From NCBI GenBank assembly GCA_026874595.1, contig CM049307.1, positions 36,996,862-37,060,861 on the forward strand: 64,000 nucleotides of DNA. Direction: 5' to 3'. This DNA comes from Sipunculus nudus. Lineage: Eukaryota > Annelida > Sipuncula > Golfingiida > Sipunculidae. Shown in pieces: positions 1 through 12,500 of the stretch. Position 1 is the stretch's first letter, and each line of letters begins with the position of its first letter. A program made the position numbers and the translations under genes. A model generated the notes under the pieces. It was not told the origin of the DNA and did no database searches. It saw only the letters and a program-made list of their open reading frames with translations.

Positions 1-320
1 TCCACTCAGCTAAACTAAATACACAATTTTCTATATGACTAACATACAAACAGTTAATAACAACAAGAAACACAGTTACGCTTATTAAAGTTACGCTTAT
101 TTTTTTTTTATATTTCACTGTTACTCGCTCAGTCTTACTCGGAAAGGGTTCCATGATCACGTGCATGACAGGCTAGAAGATACCGCTGTCCGCTCGGTAG
201 ATGGCGCTTTGTTGTTATTTCACCCGTATTATTGTTCAGGGAAAATCCACCGCTACCACCAAGCAGTGAGTATATCACAGAATTAACGGCTGAAAAAATA
301 CAATACATGAGTAAAAAAAA
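1..320 (-). other. Intron 16 continuation, no recognised content
   Basis: AT-rich sequence on the far side of the minisatellite. I see no open exon or repeat unit here; the next coding exon must be left of the window. Confidence 0.5.
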
Positions 321-1936
321 AGAAATATTTAGTTTTGTTAAACGAGTTATAATGGCACTGGAAACTTTTTAAACATTCAATGGAAAAAAAGGGCATTTAT
401 CATGTACATCTACATTCGTACATGTATCAGCGTCTGTGGCGGAGACCGCTGTGAAGGTGGAGTGTGGAGGTACGTACATGTATCAGCGTCTTTGGCTGAG
501 ACCGCTGTGAAGGTGGAATGTGGAGGTAGGTACATGTATCAGCGTCTTTGGCCGAGACCGCTGTGACGGTGGAGTGTGGAGGTACGTACTTGTGTCAGGG
601 TCTGTTGCGGAGACCGCTGTGACGGTGGAGTGTGGAGGTACGTACATGTATCAGCGTCTGTTGCGGAGACCGCTGTGAAAGTGGAGTGTGGAGGCACGTA
701 CATGTATCAGCGTCTGTTGCTGCTCATGAGACCGCTGTGACGGTGGAGTGGTGAGGTACGTACTTGTATCAGTATCTGTGGCGGAGACCGCAGTGACGGT
801 TGAGTGTGGAGGTACGGACATGTATCAGCGTCTGTTGCTGATAAAAGAAATATTTAGTTTTGTTAAACGAGTTATAATGGCACTGGAAACTTTTTAAATA
901 TTCAATGGAAAAAAGGGCATTTATCATGTACATCTACATTCGTACATGTATCAGCGTCTGTGGCGGAGACCGCTGTGAAGGTGGAGTGTTGAGGTACGTA
1001 CATGTATCAGCGTCTTTGGCTGAGACCGCTGTGAAGGTGGAATGTGGAGGTAGGTACATGTATCAGCGTCTTTGGCCGAGACCGCTGTGACGGTGGAGTG
1101 TGGAGGTACGTACTTGTGTCAGGGTCTGTTGCGGAGACCGCTGTGACGGTGGAGTGTGGAGGTACGTACATGTATCAGCGTCTGTTGCGGAGACCGCTGT
1201 GAAGGTGGAGTGTGGAGGCACGTACATGTATCAGCGTCTGTTGCTGCTCATGAGACCGCTGTGACGGTGGAGTGGTGAGGTACGTACTTGTATCAGTATC
1301 TGTGGCGGAGACCGCAGTGACGGTTGAGTGTGGAGGTACGGACATGTATCAGCGTCTGTTGCTGATAAAAGAAATATTTAGTTTTGTTAAACGAGTTATA
1401 ATGGCACTGGAAACTTTTTAAATACTCAATGGAAAAAAGGGCATTCATCATGTACATCTACATTCGTACATGTATCAGCGTCTGTGGCGAAGACCGCTGT
1501 GACGGTGGAGTGTGGAGGTACGTACATGTATCAGGGTCTGATGCGGAGACCGCTGTGACGGTGGAGTGTAGAGGTACGTACATGCATCAGCGTCTTTGGC
1601 TGAGACCGCTGTGAAGGTGGAATGTGGAGGTAGGTACATGTATCAGCGTCTGATGCGGAGACCGCTGTGAAGGTGGAGTGTGCAGGCACGTACATGTATC
1701 AGCGTCTGTTGCCGCTCATGAGACCGCTGTGACGGTAGAGTGGTGAGGTACGTACTTGTATCAGTATCTGTGGCGGAGACCGCGGTGACGGTGGAGTGTG
1801 GAGGTACGGACATGTATCAGCGTCTGTTGCTGAGAAAGAAATATTTAGTTTTGTTAAACGAGTTATAATGGCACTGGAAACTTTTTGAATATTCAATGGA
1901 AAAAAGGGCATTTATCATGTATATCTACATTCGTAC
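321..1936. repeat. Higher-order repeat of about 525 bp with shared intronic spacer
   Basis: A spacer of about 110 bp (AGAAATATTTAGTTTTG, then GGCACTGGAAAC, then AAAAGGGCATT) recurs with starts near 321, 846, 1370 and 1836. Each of the first three copies is followed by seven or eight minisatellite units. The first two periods are about 525 bp and the third about 467 bp, one 56-bp unit shorter. The block was therefore amplified as a composite after the 56-bp array had formed. Confidence 0.85.
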
Positions 1937-2555
1937 ATGTATCAGCGTCTGTGGCGAAGACCGCTGTGACGGTGGAGTGTGGAGGTACGTACATGTATCA
2001 GGGTCTGATGTGGAGACCGCTGTGACGGTGGAGTCTAGAGGTACGTACACGTATCAGCGTCTTTGGCCGAGACCGCTGTGACGGTGGAGTGTGGAGGTAC
2101 GTACTTATGTCAGGGTCTGTTGCGAAGACCGCTGTGACCATGGAGTGTGGAGGTAGGTACATGTATCAGCGTCTGTTGCGGAGACCGCTGTGAAGGTGGA
2201 GTGTAGAGGCACCTACTTGTATCAGCGTCTGTTGCTGCTCATGAGACCGCTGTGACGGTGGAGTGGTGAGGTACGTACTTGTATCAGTATCTGTGGCGGA
2301 GACCGCAGTGACGGTGGAGTGTGGAGGAACGTACTTGTATCAGCGTCTGTGGCGGAGACCGCTGTGACAGGGGAGTGTGGAGGTACGTACATGTGTCAGC
2401 GTCTTTGGCTGAGACCGCTGTGAAGGTGGAGTGTAGAGGTACTTACATGTATCACGGTCTGTTGCGGAGACCGCTGTGACGGTGGAGTGTGGAGGTACGT
2501 ACATGTATCAGCGTCTGTTGCGGAGACCGCTGTGACGGTGGAGTGTGGAGGTAAG
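427..2555 (-). repeat. 56-bp minisatellite built from an exon 3' end plus its splice donor (about 34 copies)
   Basis: On the plus strand the unit reads GTACGTACATGTATCAGCGT, then TTGCGGAGACCGCTGTG, then ACGGTGGAGTGTGGAG. On the gene strand it is the coding sequence for PHSTVTAVSATDADT followed by the donor GTACGT. The rightmost unit (2500-2555) is the real exon end. Spacing is 56 bp (GTTGCGGAGA at 2461 and 2517), not a multiple of three. Copies vary by point changes and a few 8-10 bp insertions (GCTCATGAG variants). Confidence 0.9.
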
Positions 2556-2758
2556 TTTGACGGTATTTCTATGTTGTAGATGTGCTTGGTAAACTTAGGC
2601 CGGTTGTCATTGACGTCTTCTACTTTAACGCACACTTCCATGAACCCACTGAGAGAGGGCTGTCCTAAATCGGTCGCCACCAACCAAAATCTTATTTCTG
2701 TAAACTGCTCATAATCGACGGGATGCTGAACACGTAGCTCTCCACTGTCCGCATCAAG
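2503..2758 (-). CDS. Exon 16: end of cadherin repeat 5, start of repeat 6; last exon in the window
   Basis: Following CTTTCTTTCAG, the exon encodes LDADSGELRVQHPVDYEQ, FWLVATDLGQP, VCVKVEDVNDNRPKF and then IEIPSNLPPHSTVTAVSAT-DADT. All EC5 calcium motifs are present. The most likely donor is ACAT|GTACGT at 2502-2501, but the exon end and this donor are repeated dozens of times to the left, so the end used in vivo is uncertain. Reading straight through stops at about 2396. The next exon lies left of base 1. Confidence 0.85.
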
Positions 2759-5700
2759 CTGAAAGAAAGTGGTCTTTCAGTTAATCTGTTAACATTAACT
2801 TAAAATAATTTGGGATAGTTATAATATTGAATGATAATGATTTTAATAAGGATATACTTTAAATATGAAAATATTATCTCTTTAATTTTTTTATGTTTGG
2901 TATCCCTACTCCCGGGGAGCACTCCTAGAGAGTTCATCTCACGCAGGGGGCTATTTGCACTGCCTGCCTTAAAACGATGACTCAACGTTTGGTAAATTAT
3001 ACGGCTTCTCTTACATTAGATTATTAAAATTCTCCTAGAATATTCTTATTCTATTTTGATAGTTCAACTCACATTAAAGAGCTATATTGTGAAAAGAACT
3101 GAAAGGACATTGGACGTTAATATTCCGTTGTTTCCACTGTTAACAGCGAAATATTACGATTAACAGATCGACTAGCTGGTACTTATAAGATTTATATTTT
3201 GCAATGTGACCAATTCATACAGGGAAAAGACGACAAACTAGGAAATCACACTGCCTTGACTTGGCCTGCTCTATTTTAAACTCAATAGCCTGTCAGAAGA
3301 CTAAGATCAAAGCTTGTCAGGGCAGTACACGATTATATCGTATTACCCATTTTGCCATGATCAAGGAATACAAAAGAATATCCGAGTAATAAACACTGGG
3401 AAGAGAGTGACGTTTCGTCCTTTAATGTGGTATTGATCTGAGGAACTCCAAGACAAAACTATCTGCTACCTCATTAGTCATCAGACCCGAAGCCGCAGAA
3501 CTGTGTGATTGACAGAATAAGCTGTGAGCTGGTGTAATATCTGCGCTCTCTTGGCGCGCGATAAGCGGATTGCGGTAGCAGAACGCGGCATGCGGAATGC
3601 GGTATAAAATCGAGTTGGGCATTTAGTTAGCGGGCTTTTAAACACAAGGGTATGGAACTGGTGATGTCAAAACCCGCTAGCTCACCCTGCGTCAGATTCG
3701 TACGTCAAATACATGATAACCAGGTCCCGTGATTGCTATACGGATGCGTATCCAATTCTCCACTAAGAGTTCAATTTTATATTGCGTGTCTCATACTGCA
3801 TTATGCATACATACTGCGACAAATGGTCCTAGCCGTCCCACATTCCTCAACTGGAAGAGACTTATTTTGAGTAGAATTATAAAGAATTTCGCCTTCTTGG
3901 CAATACAGTAATTACATAGCGGGACAATAATTAAGCTGTTGACGAAGCTAATTTATTAAAAGGGGTTTTTTCACGTGTTTATAGTATTGTCACTGCAAAA
4001 GCTTAAATCAGTTTGGCAATGGTACATTTTGATATGCTATATTTTGGTATAAGACAATTTCAAAGGTATTCTAGGCATATTTGATTAAAGACAATAAAAA
4101 AACACACTTTTTTCGTGAGACTAAAACGAACCACAATCCATGTAATGTTGGTCTTGTTTGTCCATTTGGTTCCTTATGCATGAAAGACGGAATATAATTT
4201 ATTGATATCTGAGATGTTATTTGAACCTTCTCTTGCAGCTATATTCTTTTTTCTGCCAAGACTCCCTGCAACAGGGGTATACATATAGGTAATCTCTTAC
4301 TGTGAAAAAATAATCTCCCCTGGCTCCCGTGGCGTTGTTACGTATTGAGTAGACCACCCGGGCGTTGTCACCCCAGTCCTGATCTGTTGCCGTAAACGTT
4401 CCCAACACATGCGTGAAATTTGTGTTTTCTGAAAAGACAGTTTTTAATTTATTGTTACATTTTTCATGCAATACAAACAATACTTTCTCATCCAATATTT
4501 CCGGAGCTTTTACTTTCCTTGCTGATACATTACGATAAATTGATGCATTATTAATGCTTCTGATAAATCAAGGTAGTTAACGGAGGCTGAATGATTTGCT
4601 TGATGTAACGGAGATATTGTGCGATAATGATTGGCAAAAGCTATTTTTTCCTTTGTTCTTTTCCAAGTAATAGCTCACAAATATTGCAACCGTAAATAAC
4701 TTCGCACTGTGTAATAACGAAGAAAAACTGTTTGCCTCAGTTTAAATCACAGCTTTCTTTAAAGCAAGCAGATATTTGTTACTTAAGCTACGATTCCTTT
4801 TACGCGGTTGTGGTTGCGCAGAAGCGGATCCAGGGGGGAGTGTGCACGGGGTCCGGATCTCCCCCCCCCCTTTCATCAGAAACGTTTTTTAAGGGCTTCA
4901 GACAAAATTTTGCCGCCTGGACCCCCCCCCCCCCCTTTTCAGACCTGAGGAACTTTTTTTAGGGTTTTCATTTGTCCTCCTTTGTTGGATCCCCCTTTTC
5001 CTAAATCCTGGATCCGCGAGGACAATATTAAGATTGCAAATAATGTTGAATTCAAAGAATTCCAACACCGTAAAGTGTGATGAAAATAAAAATGTTCATG
5101 TATATACGGCAGGTTTTGGTTTTATTGTAATATGTTATTAATTTAGCATCGATTTAGCCACTAAACTGTTGTCACGGAACTCCCCTGTCGCTACACCTCT
5201 GAAATGCGGGTTAGTGAACCTGACGTGTCCCCAAGGATGCCATGAGTGTCCTTAGGGTATCTTTCCTCATGCTTTTACATATATCCTGAGGAATTTGGCA
5301 TTAATTTGGAAAATTCGCGAAAGGTCTATCGTGGCGCCATCTATCAGAAACTGCATCAGTGCTTTTATCATGCGGGTACATTCGATGCATGAAAAACACT
5401 ACCGAACGATTCCGCCCATGGCCAATCTGTCCCGGTCAAACGAACCTGTCCCAATGCAATAACGGATAGTATGCTAGTAGATATAATGACAATTTTGTCA
5501 AATTTTGCCCGAATATATATAAAAGTGTGTCTTGAATCGAGATATATGGTCTGAGATTTCATAATATGGGGCGATCTATTCAACCTATATATTTAGTTTG
5601 CATAGAATTAATAAATGTTATGTAGGGTTTGATTCTTTGGGATGGCTATGGCGAGAAATATCACAAGTTTTATTTTATTTTGGAAACGTCATTTGTGAAG

Positions 5701-8700
5701 TGGCAGTGTGGTTTACAACAGATCACGTTATTAAAGAACTGAAAATCACAAACCGCAGTTGCAAATTAATTTTACCCTACAGCATAGCTGGGATTTACTT
5801 CGGCACTCTCATGTGATCAAAAGATTTCTTGCCAGTCATTAATTTAATAAAAAAAAGAGAGCGTTACGTGTCTAATTAAAACGAGGATGTGTCCCGCGGT
5901 TCTCTGAGCGGCTCGCAATCAAATTAAAAGGGTGTTAGTAACAAATGTCTCTTCAATCTAACTACGAGCGATCTAAATTCACGGCACGACGTGGATGTGA
6001 CAGGGTACTGAATCTCGAATGTTTCAAAGTGACACCACAACACAGGCCTTTAATATCAGAAAATCAGTCAATGTGAAAATAAAGAAGAGACGAGAACATA
6101 CGGAACAATTGTAACTGCATGGAAAGTGGACTCAAGTTTCAATTCTACTGACGCAGAGATGCGGTTTAGCTTTGTCACTTTCTAGAATCTGCTCCGCCAT
6201 TTCCGACGAACATTTATATTATCTTATAACGTTGCCACTGCCGCCCCTGGAGCTTCATGAATTGGCTTGGCTAGCCATAGCTTATATATACTATAATGAC
6301 TTAACAAATGGATTGTCCCGACGGGGCAGTTTTTTGGTACGTGTATAGAAACCCCACGTGCACGTGTTTCCAAGCTATTCTAAGTGGCTGCGTATTTCTA
6401 CAAATCCTACAAACTGATCATCTCAACCAGTCTGAGGTAAAAGCTTGTCTGGCCAAGCCATACAGTGAGCAGTGGGTGTATTATTGTCAGGCTAATCTGC
6501 CAGCTGACATTTTTTTTTATAATGAAACGGGTTTTCATGTAAAAAAAATTTTCGTTGAAAAATTACTGAGAGTTTAGCATTGTATCTTCCAGGTACAGAC
6601 GATAACGCGGAATCACTGATGGCGATTTAAACGGCCTTTGGTTGTATTGTATGTGATTATCGTGGCAGTAATCGTGAGGTGCAAGCTTTTTTTAATCAGA
6701 CATATCGCTTACAGCGCAGATGCCAAAAAAAAAGCACCAATATACCAGAGGGTTTTTATCCCTGAATATTTTATCACACTGCAGCCTCCTCATACGGGAC
6801 AATATTGCTCAGGCGTCAGACCATCAATTACCACGGAGAGCACCTGTCTGGTCTCAAAATCCTAATCCAATCGAACCTTGACAACTATGGGTGCAGGTTA
6901 TCGTGAAGCCCAGCAAATACTTTCAACGATGGATGATGAATCATGTAATGACAGACACATAAAGCAGAAAACTTTATGACGCTGCATGTATTCCAGATAA
7001 TACTGATGATGATATTGGGGTAACATAGACAGATTTTTTTTAGAAATCTGTTCATGTCCTATGTTGATGGCATTCGATTATGGGTCGAGTAAAAATGCTT
7101 CCATAAGGCAATAGAAGATCGTCATAATTATTCTTCTAAATTCAAGCTTTTCTAAAAATATTAAGCAAAAACAGCTGTCAAAGCATTACAGCCAGTGCAA
7201 CTGTTACTATTTACCCTTCATTTAACCTTCATACCCAAGAGTCCCAATATACAAGGATAATGCGGTCCCTGTCTGGTCTACAGTATCCTGATAATAAAAT
7301 TATGTTATCATGGGCATCCTCCAAAACACTGCAAGTGGGATATTCCTGTTTACAGGTGCGGACACAGAATTTGAAAATAGGGGGCGCAGAGGGGGAAGTT
7401 TTCTAGGTGCAAGGCTGAGAATTACACACCCTGGCTCCTGGGGGGGGGGGAGGGGGGGTCACATAGTGTAGTAACCAGAAGCGGATCCAGGGGGAGGGTC
7501 GAGGGGGTCCGGACCCCACCCCCCTTTCCATGCAGCCGCGGCAACCTTTTTTTAAGGGTTTCAGACCAATTTTTGCGGCTTGGACCCCCCTTTTTCGGAC
7601 ATGTGGACCCTTTTTTTTCATAAGTACTCCAGGCTTGGACGCAACCTTTTCCTAAATCTTGGATCCGCCCCTGGTAACATTTTGAACATAGAGGCTCTTA
7701 TGGCACTGTTTAGGGTTGTTTAAAATGCATCATGATGCACAATCTGACTCTGTTTTATCCATAATTAGCGCTTATTTTTCTAGAAGTTAACTTTGAGTCC
7801 GCCTTTCCTTTGGCAACGCTGACGCGGTTTTTTCTGCAATGCGATGGCTGTGTGTAGGCGTTGCGGTGGCGGGTAGAAGGAATCTCGTGTTTTGTCAATT
7901 GAAGCGGGTTTCTCTGTGGGTTTCGTGTACCGCGGAGAAAATCGCGCATGTGGCGACATCCGCGAAACGCTTTCAACTCTCCGCTGGGGAAACTTCGCCA
8001 GGCAATGCAACGGCACCGAACCGCAGAAATCTCGCTTTAATGGAAAGGCCACCGTAAGCTCCAAAATTAACTCACCCGGAATGGAAGACGTGAAGCTTGT
8101 TTGTTTAAAACAGGGAGCATTATCATTAACATCCATGACATGTATGGACACCGGTATTGTTCCGTAATTTTTGTGGTATTCTCCGGCGGCGTCAAGCACA
8201 CGTACGTGAAATTCTACCGTAACACTGGACCTGTAAGGATCTATGTTCATGCGCCGGCTGATGTACAACTTGTCACTATTTCGTTTAGTGTAAAAGTGTT
8301 GTGAATACCGGCTTTGTTGTATACTCAACGTAAAGGTATCCCCAAGTGGTAAATCCCGGTCATACACATGTAGCTTTATGGACGGGACTTCTGTATATAC
8401 AGGCTAAAATGAAAAACAAACATAAAGAATATGAGAACAATGTTCCACCTGAAGCACGGGATTACGTGCTATTTATCATTGTGTATATATAGCAGCAGTG
8501 TAGTGGTCGTTGATTTTAAATTTCTCTTTTTAATCCGGAAATAAAAAAAAATGAACTTATCTTTAAGCTCTGAAGCTCAATGGAATGCCGATACCGCTAG
8601 GGTGAACCAAAGTTTCTTATTTTAAACAGTGGATGTAGGCACATACCAGCTCCTCGGGTATGGAGAAATTTACAGCCAGCGGCCTGGCTGTGAAGTACGG

Positions 8701-9460
8701 AGGCTGGTTGACTCTGACGATCTGGACTGTCAGGTTAGCTCTGTCTACGTAATTCATCTGTCGGTCCCTCACCGTCACCTCCACCTGGTACTCCGGAATT
8801 CGGGTGTAGTCCAACGCCGGGCTCATGCCGCGAGGGTTTACGAAATGTATCGAAAACTTCCTCCCTGGAATACAAACACATATTGTCCTCGTGAGCTTCT
8901 CAGATTTAGAGACACGGGAAGTTGCCTTTTTTTACGAGACAGTGGCACCGTGTAAATAAATGCACTTTTTTGTATAATTCTATACACACTATTTCCATTA
9001 AATCAGTGTCTACACAGAATCCTCCGGTAATTTGAGGATTTGGGCGTGGTCCAAAAGAGCGTTATTCCGCTCTTTACTTTGCCGATACACGTCCCCTTTT
9101 CAAACTCTCTCAGCAGATGGATACTCTCAAAGTACTATTGTGTCGCATCCTTGCGCCTTTATCGAACCCTGACAGGTTTATATCTCGCAGTTTCTCGAAA
9201 CCATTCTTGGGGTTGTCATTTTGTGTACACACTAAACCTAGGTACAAAAAAGTACCAGAGACCAAACTATAATGTGGCCTTCAGAAAGTTTCTATATGAT
9301 TTTATAAACAATCCAACTTAAGGGTAGTGTTTAGTGAACACAAAAATTTTACGAGATCTAATGTGGAAGCAATCTGTCCTGAAAACAGAAGAGAAAGCAT
9401 TTTCCCCTCAAAGATGGTTTATATGGGTCCTGGTATAAGTACCCATGTTTAAATTCCAGG

Positions 9461-9521
<61 letters not shown>

Positions 9522-12500
9522 TTTTTCCAGTGTTATCGGACAGATCATGACAGAGAACATAACTCAGGGGCGTATCCAGGATTTAGGAAAAGGTGGGTTC
9601 CAACCCAGGGTAACTAATGACAAAAACTTAAAATATGCCCAGTCCCGACAATAGGGTGTCCCGGCGCAAAAATTGGTCCGGGCCCCATTCCCTCTGGATC
9701 CGCTTCTGTGACTCTAGTCTATTATTATTACTAAAATACACGTGTATTTAGTCCGATGGAATGGTCTTGATTACATTTATGGAAATATCGAATGACCGCG
9801 GTCTGTCTAAAGGAACATTCATTCAACAGCACAACAGATGTACGCTGATCAATATGACCGACTATTTAGAATGCATTTTCATTTTAATAATAATAAAAAA
9901 AGTGTTTCTTAAGTTTGGTGACCTTTTTCATTGACTGGCCGATAATTCACTCGGTATGAAAAAAATTAATGAAAAAAAAAAAAATACATAAAATAATTTG
10001 TTTGTGAATTTGAAATGCAGTAGCAAATTGAGTTAAAATATTACAAGTAGTTAAAAAAATTCCATGATTTCATGCACCACTCAAAGAGCAAATATATCCA
10101 AAAAACTTCCTTTGTTGTGTTTTTAAATTATTCCAAAACATTCTCCCAGATGTCAGCTCAACTATCTATGCACCAGCATTTCGTCCTTAATTAATCCTAA
10201 ATTTTTTGGATGGTTGTCGCCTAAAAAATATTTTTTTTAAATGTGTGAAACTTTCATCTTGAAAACTGAATTTTTCAAACCTAAAAAATTTTACTTAAGT
10301 TACCTAAAATTACTCTTACTTACCTCTCTTGACCAGTTTAAACAGCGCCGCCTCGCTCCTTGGATACTGGGTTATTGAGTATTCGTATTCGTCCGCCGAG
10401 TCCGTCACTGGATCCAGACTGGCGCTTACCTACGAAGGACAGAACACAATATTATACAGTTAAAGTACATTTTTTCTAAATGTTAATGGATGATTTTTAC
10501 GGTTTTCGTAGCACTTTGTATTTATTCGTCTGCTCCCGGAACCGGAAGAACCTTTGAAAAACACCATTGTTTCATAGTATCTAGAAAATAATGAATTATT
10601 TGTTATTTTTTTAATTAATGATGAAAATAAAATTATTAATGTAATCCTCAAAGACTAGAACATTATTTCCGTTGCGTATCAGTACAGTGGTAATCAAACA
10701 TGTATAAGGGACCGCAACTTGATATTTTAGATTTATTATTTACATTAATGCCGTTAATGCAGAACTCCTGAAACGTAGAAATTACACATGAGTTACATGC
10801 ATGATCAGATCTTCAAAATGTTATTTTTTATTCTTGATAACCTTATTAATTAATGCAAGACAGAAAACAGATTAACACGGTTAATGTATTATTTATGATA
10901 ATAATGTGTTATTCCGTCCTTCATGACTTTATACTTACATTACATATCTCCCTTCCCTTGACTTGGTTCTCTCTCATTGACACTGTGGCAGGAGGCCGCG
11001 TCAGTACAGGGGGACGACGTAAGTTGATAATGTTTACTCTTAACGTCTCTGGCTCCGTCCCGTACTGGTCATCCACTGATGTGAGGTTCACTTCGTAGTA
11101 CGTTGGTCCCTTCCAGAAACGTAAGTCACGGGTACACACTACACGACCTGATCCAAATAGTCAAAATACATATAGTCATACCTCACAGGAACGCAGTAAC
11201 AGTCGCAAGTTAAATATCCTGCTGTATATAGAGTTGTATAGACTCAGAATACGTGTGAAATTGTGTTCCAAGCAAAATATGTAGATTGACTCAATCAAAA
11301 GATCAAAATATCGAAATACTAGTTTGTTTATGACAAGAATTTATTACTTAAAAGAAAAAAAAACACCAGCCAAATGTTGTCAATTATTCTCTTTGCTTTA
11401 TTTACAATTCCTTTAAACCTTCCTCTCCAAACCCATATGTGTAAGAGTAGATGTTATCCTTATAGATAAAATAAGCCTGGAAAACTCATCTGCTACAAAT
11501 CTGCTTAATAAAACAGCTGCCCGTACCGTCGTTTCTGAGAGGGCCGATCCTTTCCACTTTGAATATGCCGGCGTCAGGGAAAGCTCCAACAATGTGAAAC
11601 GTCTTGGAAGTGACCGCACTCAGTGGCCCATACTCGTCAACACTGTCATTTACTTCGAAACGTTTAATCTGTTGAAAACACGATCGTTTGTTTGGTGTTA
11701 TTAATATACGTCTATATATTCGTGTATATGTGTATGTGTGTGTGGGTGCTGTTAAACTTGGTCGATGTGACCTCAAGCGAGAGTTTGGGATGATGGACTT
11801 TCGTGAAGGACCTGTGCTGGACTCTTTATATACCCACATACTTTTGCATGGTGATGTTACAATTTGATAAATGTGAACCCATGCAGCAATAAAAGTATAA
11901 CAAAATGAATGCCGGCAAATGAATGCATGCTCTATATTAGAGTTTTAGTGTCATACTCCGTACATTCCATTATTATTTTGACAATGAGCTGACAGTACAG
12001 TGCTGACATAACTTATATGATATTTTGCTGGTCTATATGAAATGTATATGTTGAGTAGGTAGTGCCCTTTTTTTGGGTTTTTACAGTGTAGTTTTATATA
12101 GATTTTTAGGAATGAAACTGAAGTTGATTGGCATATCAGCTGCTTATAAGTGCTTATGAGAAAAACAATGGGGAATGTGTGAAAGCACAAACAACTCATG
12201 GTCTTATCAAAGGATTTGCAGATTGTTTAAATAAAGGTAATCAAGTGTGAAGCATTACATCTGTTAATACACTAGTGTGGTTATAAGCAAACTAATTATT
12301 AGTGTGTGAAAACAAACAACTCAGGAGATGTAAAATAAATAGTCCAAGGATCAGCTTATTACTTGATCAAAGATAATAAAAAAAAAATCTTACACCACCT
12401 CCAAATAAAACTGTTGAGCCTATTGTGTTGTGAGATGATGAAAGAAATATCCACACCAAATGGTAATTCTTACAAGTTATATAGACCAGCAAAATATCCG

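Larger units (their letters stand above)
4429..8075 (-). other. Intron 14, large, with two MITE copies
   Basis: At about 3.65 kb this is the longest intron of the model. It contains two GCGGATCC-ended elements (4824-5017, 7481-7674) and C/G-rich runs inside and beside them. The plus-strand open stretch at 6308-6577 has no recognisable domain. Confidence 0.6.
8865..10323 (-). other. Intron 12
   Basis: About 1.46 kb, holding a (TA)n tract (9465-9515) and a third copy of the GGATCC-ended MITE (9567-9707). The rest is AT-rich without a recognised feature. Confidence 0.6.

Noticed and set aside
427-2555. Minisatellite as a CRISPR-like array or as a coding repeat domain
   Set aside because: Units are contiguous without unique spacers, and 56 bp is not a multiple of three, so no repeating peptide can be maintained.
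7403-7621. Minus-strand proline/glycine-rich open frame
   Set aside because: Arises from C/G runs inside and beside MITE copy 2.
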